The notes beneath the pieces are model-generated. The model worked only from the letters and a program-made list of their open reading frames with translations. It was not told the DNA's origin and searched no databases. Shown piece by piece: positions 6,220 through 9,201 of a stretch of DNA of 9,201 bases. The stretch lies in contig DFFD01000072.1 in assembly GCA_002369495.1 (NCBI GenBank), forward strand, positions 3,509 to 12,709, written 5' to 3'. The first letter of the stretch is position 1, and every line of letters starts with the position of its first letter. This DNA comes from Lachnospiraceae bacterium UBA3785 (GTDB lineage: Bacteria; Bacillota; Clostridia; Lachnospirales; Lachnospiraceae). Both the position numbers and the translations under genes were made by a program.

Positions 6220-7233
6220 TTATTTGATGAAGTTGTCGTCGATCACCTGGCAGGCCATGTAGTACTCGACGTAGTAGCGGATGAGGTCCCGCGAGTAGCC
6301 GGCGGCGACCGCGTCCTCCTCGGCGGCGTAGCCGCCCATCGTGAGCAGGATCATCGACTCGATCGACTGGTAGGTCTCGTCCTCAGCGGTGATGCCCTCC
6401 TTGAAGAGGATCGCCTTGGCGGTCAGCCAGCGGCGGGTGTAGGCCTTCTTCAGGTCATCGCTGTCGAAAGCGCCGATCGCGTCGATCGAATTGTAGATGT
6501 CCTGCGGGTAGGCCGTGACGATCGATTCGGCGACGATGTTGTTGAAGACCTCGTCGGAATCCGTCTTGATGAGGTTGATGAGGACCGTCCAGGTTGCGGT
6601 CACGCCCGCGAGTTCCGGGTTGGAGTAGTCGGCCGGGAAGGCCAGGTCGAAGACGACCGTCTCGCCTTTCTGCCTGCCGAGGAGGAACTCGTCGAAGCCC
6701 GGGATGAAGGTGCCGGCTCCGACTTTAAGATCGTAGCCCTCACCGACCATGCCGTCCCTCGGCTCGGTCTCACCGGAAACGACGCCGGAGAAATTGATGT
6801 TCGCGATGACGCCGTTCGTGATGACGGCTTCATCCGGGTAGATCTGAGGCCTGCCCTTGTAGGACGCGAGGGTAATGAATGCGTCCGGTCCCAGCGCGGC
6901 GAAGCTCTCCGGGGAGACCGGGACCGCGTCCGGGGCGACCTCAGGAACTGTCGGCGTGCTTTCGGTATTCCCTTCGTTTTCCGTGCCGCCTTCTGCGACA
7001 GATTCAGCTGCGGATTCACCGGGTTCTTCGGCGGATGCGGTGCTCTCGGCCGGCGTGCTATCCACGGCTGCGGCGGAAGAGTCCGTTACGCTGTCCGTGG
7101 TGACGGAAGAAGCCGCGCTCTCCGCTCCGGAAGTGACGGAAGAGGGAGCCGAAGTTTCTCCGCCTGTCTGCTTTCCGCACGCGCCTAAGATCAGCGCCGC
7201 TGAGAGCAGACACAGAAATGCTCTTTTCTTCAT
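6220..7233 (-). CDS. Lipoprotein with FKBP-type peptidyl-prolyl isomerase domain and trigger-factor-like C-terminus
   Basis: The protein has 337 residues. The signal peptide is MKKRAFLCLLSAALILGAC, with lipobox L16-G17-A18-C19, so it is predicted to be diacylated at C19 and anchored outside the membrane. Residues 20 to about 110 form a Ser/Thr/Glu/Ala-rich linker. Residues about 141-224 form an FKBP-like domain, with GVIANINFSG, the flap region, VGAGTFIPGFDEFLLGRQKGE, FPADYSNPELAG and a closing TWTVLINLIK. Residues 226-337 are helical and resemble the chaperone domain of trigger factor. The ribosome-binding N-terminal domain of trigger factor is absent. The likely role is folding of exported proteins at the cell surface, comparable to PrsA, but that is inference. 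An AAGGAG site (complement of 7241-7246) lies 7 bases before the start. The gene converges on the DUF3810 operon and diverges from the ClC gene. Confidence 0.88.
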   Translation of the reverse strand: MKKRAFLCLLSAALILGACGKQTGGETSAPSSVTSGAESAASSVTTDSVTDSSAAAVDSTPAESTASAEEPGESAAESVAEGGTENEGNTESTPTVPEVAPDAVPVSPESFAALGPDAFITLASYKGRPQIYPDEAVITNGVIANINFSGVVSGETEPRDGMVGEGYDLKVGAGTFIPGFDEFLLGRQKGETVVFDLAFPADYSNPELAGVTATWTVLINLIKTDSDEVFNNIVAESIVTAYPQDIYNSIDAIGAFDSDDLKKAYTRRWLTAKAILFKEGITAEDETYQSIESMILLTMGGYAAEEDAVAAGYSRDLIRYYVEYYMACQVIDDNFIK

Positions 7234-7244
7234 GATTTCACTCC

Positions 7245-7265
7245 TTGTCTGATATTATTAGACAA
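7245..7265. promoter_or_regulatory. 21-bp near-perfect palindrome, candidate operator of the lipoprotein gene
   Basis: The arms TTGTCT (7245-7250) and AGACAA (7260-7265) are extended by ATA/TAT around a central T. Ten base pairs are possible, with only one non-Watson-Crick position (G7251 against T7259). The element starts just downstream of the minus-strand -10 box and reaches the ribosome site. A bound repressor, or a hairpin in the leader RNA, could block expression. The regulator is not known. Confidence 0.5.
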
Positions 7266-7272
7266 AATCTTC

Positions 7273-7299
7273 ATTATAAGACTAACTATACCCTGTACA
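7273..7299 (-). promoter_or_regulatory. Promoter of the FKBP lipoprotein gene
   Basis: On the minus strand there is a perfect TATAAT (complement of ATTATA at 7273-7278). The best -35 candidate is TGTACA (7294-7299, four of six), with a rather short 15-base spacer. Transcription would start near 7266, at the edge of the 21-bp palindrome. The -10 is convincing and the -35 is uncertain. Confidence 0.6.
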
Positions 7300-7334
7300 G
7301 GCAAAAATGGCAAGAAAAGATTGCATACAGCGCC

Positions 7335-7363
7335 TTTACTTTGTGGTTTTTGAGGGGTAAAAT
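7335..7363 (+). promoter_or_regulatory. Candidate promoter of the ClC gene
   Basis: TTTACT (7335-7340, four of six) is 17 bases from TAAAAT (7358-7363, five of six). Transcription would start near 7370, leaving about 25 bases before the ATG at 7396. That leader is too short to hold a fluoride riboswitch, and no such motif is seen. Confidence 0.5.
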
Positions 7364-7395
7364 AAGACAACAATGCACATTTTTCGGAGGAAATC

Positions 7396-8658
7396 ATGAA
7401 AAACATACGTTCTGATGCGCTTTCATTTTTAAAATGGATCCTCCTCACCGTCATCATCGGCGCGGCAGTCGGGCTTATCATGAGCGGCTTCGCCTTCCTG
7501 ATCTCCGTTGTCACGGCCTTCCGGCTCGCCCACATGTGGATGCTGCTTCTGCTGCCGGCGGCCGGCTGCCTCATCGTCCTTCTCTACCACACGGCGGGGC
7601 ATGAGGTCGATCACGGAACCAACACCGTGATCGAGGCGGTGCGCGAGAATGCAGCCGTTCCCTACGAGCAGGGCTTTCTGGTGCTCGCCGCGACGGTGAT
7701 CACGCACGCCTTCGGCGGCTCGACGGGACGCGAGGGTGCGGCCCTGCAGCTCGGCGGGAGTGTGGCTTCCTTCCTCGGAGACTGCCTGAAGCTGGACGAG
7801 AAGGATCGGAAGATCTTCCTGATGGCGGGGATGAGCGCGGCATTTTCAGCCCTCTTCGGGACGCCGCTCGCGGCCTCGATCCTCCCGATGGAGTTCGTCT
7901 CCGTCGGCGAAATGTTCTATCCGGCGCTGGTTCCCTGCGTGCTCGCCTCCTTCGCCGCCCACGCGGTGGCGGTGCTGATCGGGACGGCCCACCTGGCGGC
8001 TCCCTACGCGGTGACGGCGGTGCCGAGCCTCTACTCGATCGCATTTTTGAAGGCGCTCCTCATCGGCGCGGCGGCGGCCTTCGCGGGGATCCTCTTCATC
8101 AACGCGCTGCATGTGACGGACTCTTATTTTGACCGCTGGTTCAAGGGGAAGCCTTACATCCGCGTCATCGTCGGCGGCGTGTCGGTCGCGGCCCTGGCGT
8201 TCCTTCTGCGCACGCAGGACTACTGCGGGCTGAGCTCCCAGGTGATTCACGATTCCTTCGCGGGAAATGCAGCCCCCTACGCATTCCTGCTGAAAATCGT
8301 ATTTACCTGCCTCACGCTTGAGAGCGGCTTCAAAGGCGGTGAGATCGTGCCTTCTTTCGTGATCGGGGCGTCCGTCGGCTGCCTGCTCTCCGGACTTCTC
8401 GGCCTGCCGGCCGACGTCGCGAGCGCCTGCGGGATGTGCAGCCTCTTCTGCGCGATCACCAACAGCCCGATTACTTCGCTCATCATCGCGCTTGAACTCT
8501 TCGGTGCGGAGGGCATGGGCTTCTACGCGGTTGCAATCGCCGTCGCTTACCGGCTTTCCGGCTATTACGGGGTGTTCGGGGCGCAGCGGATCCATTTTTC
8601 AAAGACAGAGGCGGAGACGGTGGACATCGCCCCGTCCGAGCTCTTCAAGAAACACTGA
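7396..8658 (+). CDS. ClC-family anion channel/transporter
   Basis: This 420-residue polytopic membrane protein has the ClC fold pattern. Landmarks are HGTNT (73-77) in the place of the family's GSGIP motif, GGSTGREGAAL (107-117) with the gating glutamate E113, a GGEIVPSFVIGASVG segment in place of GGIFAP, and SPITSLIIALELFG near the C-terminus followed by the YYG region that could hold the central tyrosine. It lacks a CBS domain, like most short bacterial members. ClC proteins with the gating glutamate are often proton-coupled antiporters, but the proton glutamate cannot be placed with confidence here. The change of GSGIP to GTNTV puts Thr where the chloride-coordinating Ser normally sits, so the ion preference is open. 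The ribosome site CGGAGG (7385-7390) lies 5 bases before the ATG. A DUF975 gene follows after 28 bases with no terminator, so the two are probably cotranscribed. Confidence 0.9.
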   Translation: MKNIRSDALSFLKWILLTVIIGAAVGLIMSGFAFLISVVTAFRLAHMWMLLLLPAAGCLIVLLYHTAGHEVDHGTNTVIEAVRENAAVPYEQGFLVLAATVITHAFGGSTGREGAALQLGGSVASFLGDCLKLDEKDRKIFLMAGMSAAFSALFGTPLAASILPMEFVSVGEMFYPALVPCVLASFAAHAVAVLIGTAHLAAPYAVTAVPSLYSIAFLKALLIGAAAAFAGILFINALHVTDSYFDRWFKGKPYIRVIVGGVSVAALAFLLRTQDYCGLSSQVIHDSFAGNAAPYAFLLKIVFTCLTLESGFKGGEIVPSFVIGASVGCLLSGLLGLPADVASACGMCSLFCAITNSPITSLIIALELFGAEGMGFYAVAIAVAYRLSGYYGVFGAQRIHFSKTEAETVDIAPSELFKKH

Positions 8659-8686
8659 ATGTCAAGTCAATAAGGAGGATCATACT

Positions 8687-9201
8687 ATGAACTGGAACAG
8701 AGCGGGACTCAAAAACATGGCAAAGACAGCCCTCGCCGGCAACTACTGGACCGCGGTGCTCATCGCCTTTCTTCTCATGCTGCCGGGCGGCTTCCGGGTG
8801 ACAGCCTCGGTCAGGGACGGCTGGGAGCTTTACTCCTACGGCGACTTTCTGCGCATCACCACCGGCGTCTTCGGGGGCGGCACGGTCCTGAACCTGCTCA
8901 GGATCTTTCTCTTTAACCCGCTGGGCGTCGGCTGCCGCCGCTTCTTCGTCGAGGATCTCTATGCGCCGGTCGGGCCTGACTACATCAAGGCCGGCTTTAC
9001 CCCGAACTACCTGAACGTCGTGCTGGTCACCTTCGTGCGGGACATCATCGTATTCCTCTGGACCCTGCTGTTCATCGTTCCCGGGATCATCAAGGCTTAT
9101 GAGTACCGGATGGTGGATTTCCTGCTGGCGGATTACCCGGACATGCCTTACAGGGAAGCGTTGGACCGCTCGCGGCAGATGATGGACGGCGAGAAGATGA
9201 A
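8687..9201 (+). CDS. DUF975 family membrane protein (partial, 3' end outside window)
   Basis: The first 171 codons are present and the gene runs off the window. The start ATG is preceded by TAAGGAGGAT (8671-8680). The protein begins with an amphipathic region (GLKNMAKTALAGNYW), then a hydrophobic segment at about 21-34. A segment FLFNPLGVGCRRFF (74-87) follows, then YLNVVLVTFVRDIIVFLWTLLFIVPGIIKAYEYRM (108-142), with the second half written here only as landmarks. ALDRSRQMMDGEKM completes the visible part. The LWTLLxIVPGIIKAYxYRM block and the SRxMMxGxK block are hallmarks of DUF975, a multi-pass family of unknown function. It lies 28 bases after the ClC gene and has no promoter of its own that I can see. 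Confidence 0.88.
   Translation, partial: MNWNRAGLKNMAKTALAGNYWTAVLIAFLLMLPGGFRVTASVRDGWELYSYGDFLRITTGVFGGGTVLNLLRIFLFNPLGVGCRRFFVEDLYAPVGPDYIKAGFTPNYLNVVLVTFVRDIIVFLWTLLFIVPGIIKAYEYRMVDFLLADYPDMPYREALDRSRQMMDGEKM

Noticed and set aside
6157..7188. 343-codon plus-strand reading frame starting at the DUF3810 stop
   Set aside because: It is antisense to the FKBP lipoprotein gene, passes through the terminator hairpin, and its composition (Arg/Asp/Val/Gly) is that of a shadow frame.
7364..7395. Fluoride (crcB-type) riboswitch upstream of the ClC gene
   Set aside because: The predicted leader is about 25 bases, and no matching conserved bases or pseudoknot pairing are visible.

Overview
The window looks like chromosomal DNA of a fairly GC-rich member of the Bacillota (Clostridia, probably Lachnospiraceae-like). 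The reasons are strong AGGAGG-type ribosome binding sites, sigma-A-like promoters, intrinsic terminators, and families common in that group (DegV, UPF0158, FKBP/trigger-factor-like lipoprotein, DUF975). The taxonomic call is inference. No rRNA, tRNA, CRISPR array, insertion sequence or phage gene was seen.

Layout. (1) 1-140: the last 30 codons of an unidentified gene and a strong hairpin terminator. (2) 160-1593: two single genes, each with its own promoter. These are a DegV/FakB-type fatty-acid-binding protein (true start 226, not the upstream TTG at 160) and a UPF0158 protein (true start 1171). (3) 1622-6216: one operon from a promoter with a perfect TTGACA -35 box to a bidirectional terminator. 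It encodes an acyl carrier protein, an AMP-forming acyl ligase, a protein with a flavodoxin-like N-terminal domain and a roughly 400-residue acidic tail, and a membrane DUF3810 protein with an HEXXH zinc-protease motif. Gene junctions overlap or nearly touch. (4) 6220-7278, minus strand: a lipoprotein with an FKBP-like domain and a trigger-factor-like C-terminus, with a 21-bp near-perfect palindrome at its transcription start. (5) 7335-9201: a ClC-family anion channel/transporter with a changed selectivity motif, then a DUF975 membrane protein cut off by the window edge.

How the genes may work together. The ACP and ligase are translationally coupled, so the ligase probably loads an acyl group onto this ACP. 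The DegV protein just upstream belongs to the family that presents fatty acids for activation, so the left half of the window may handle free fatty acids or another carboxylic acid. The roles of the acidic-tail protein and the DUF3810 protein in that operon are unknown, and they are the most interesting part of the window. The right half is a separate cell-envelope and ion-transport neighbourhood.
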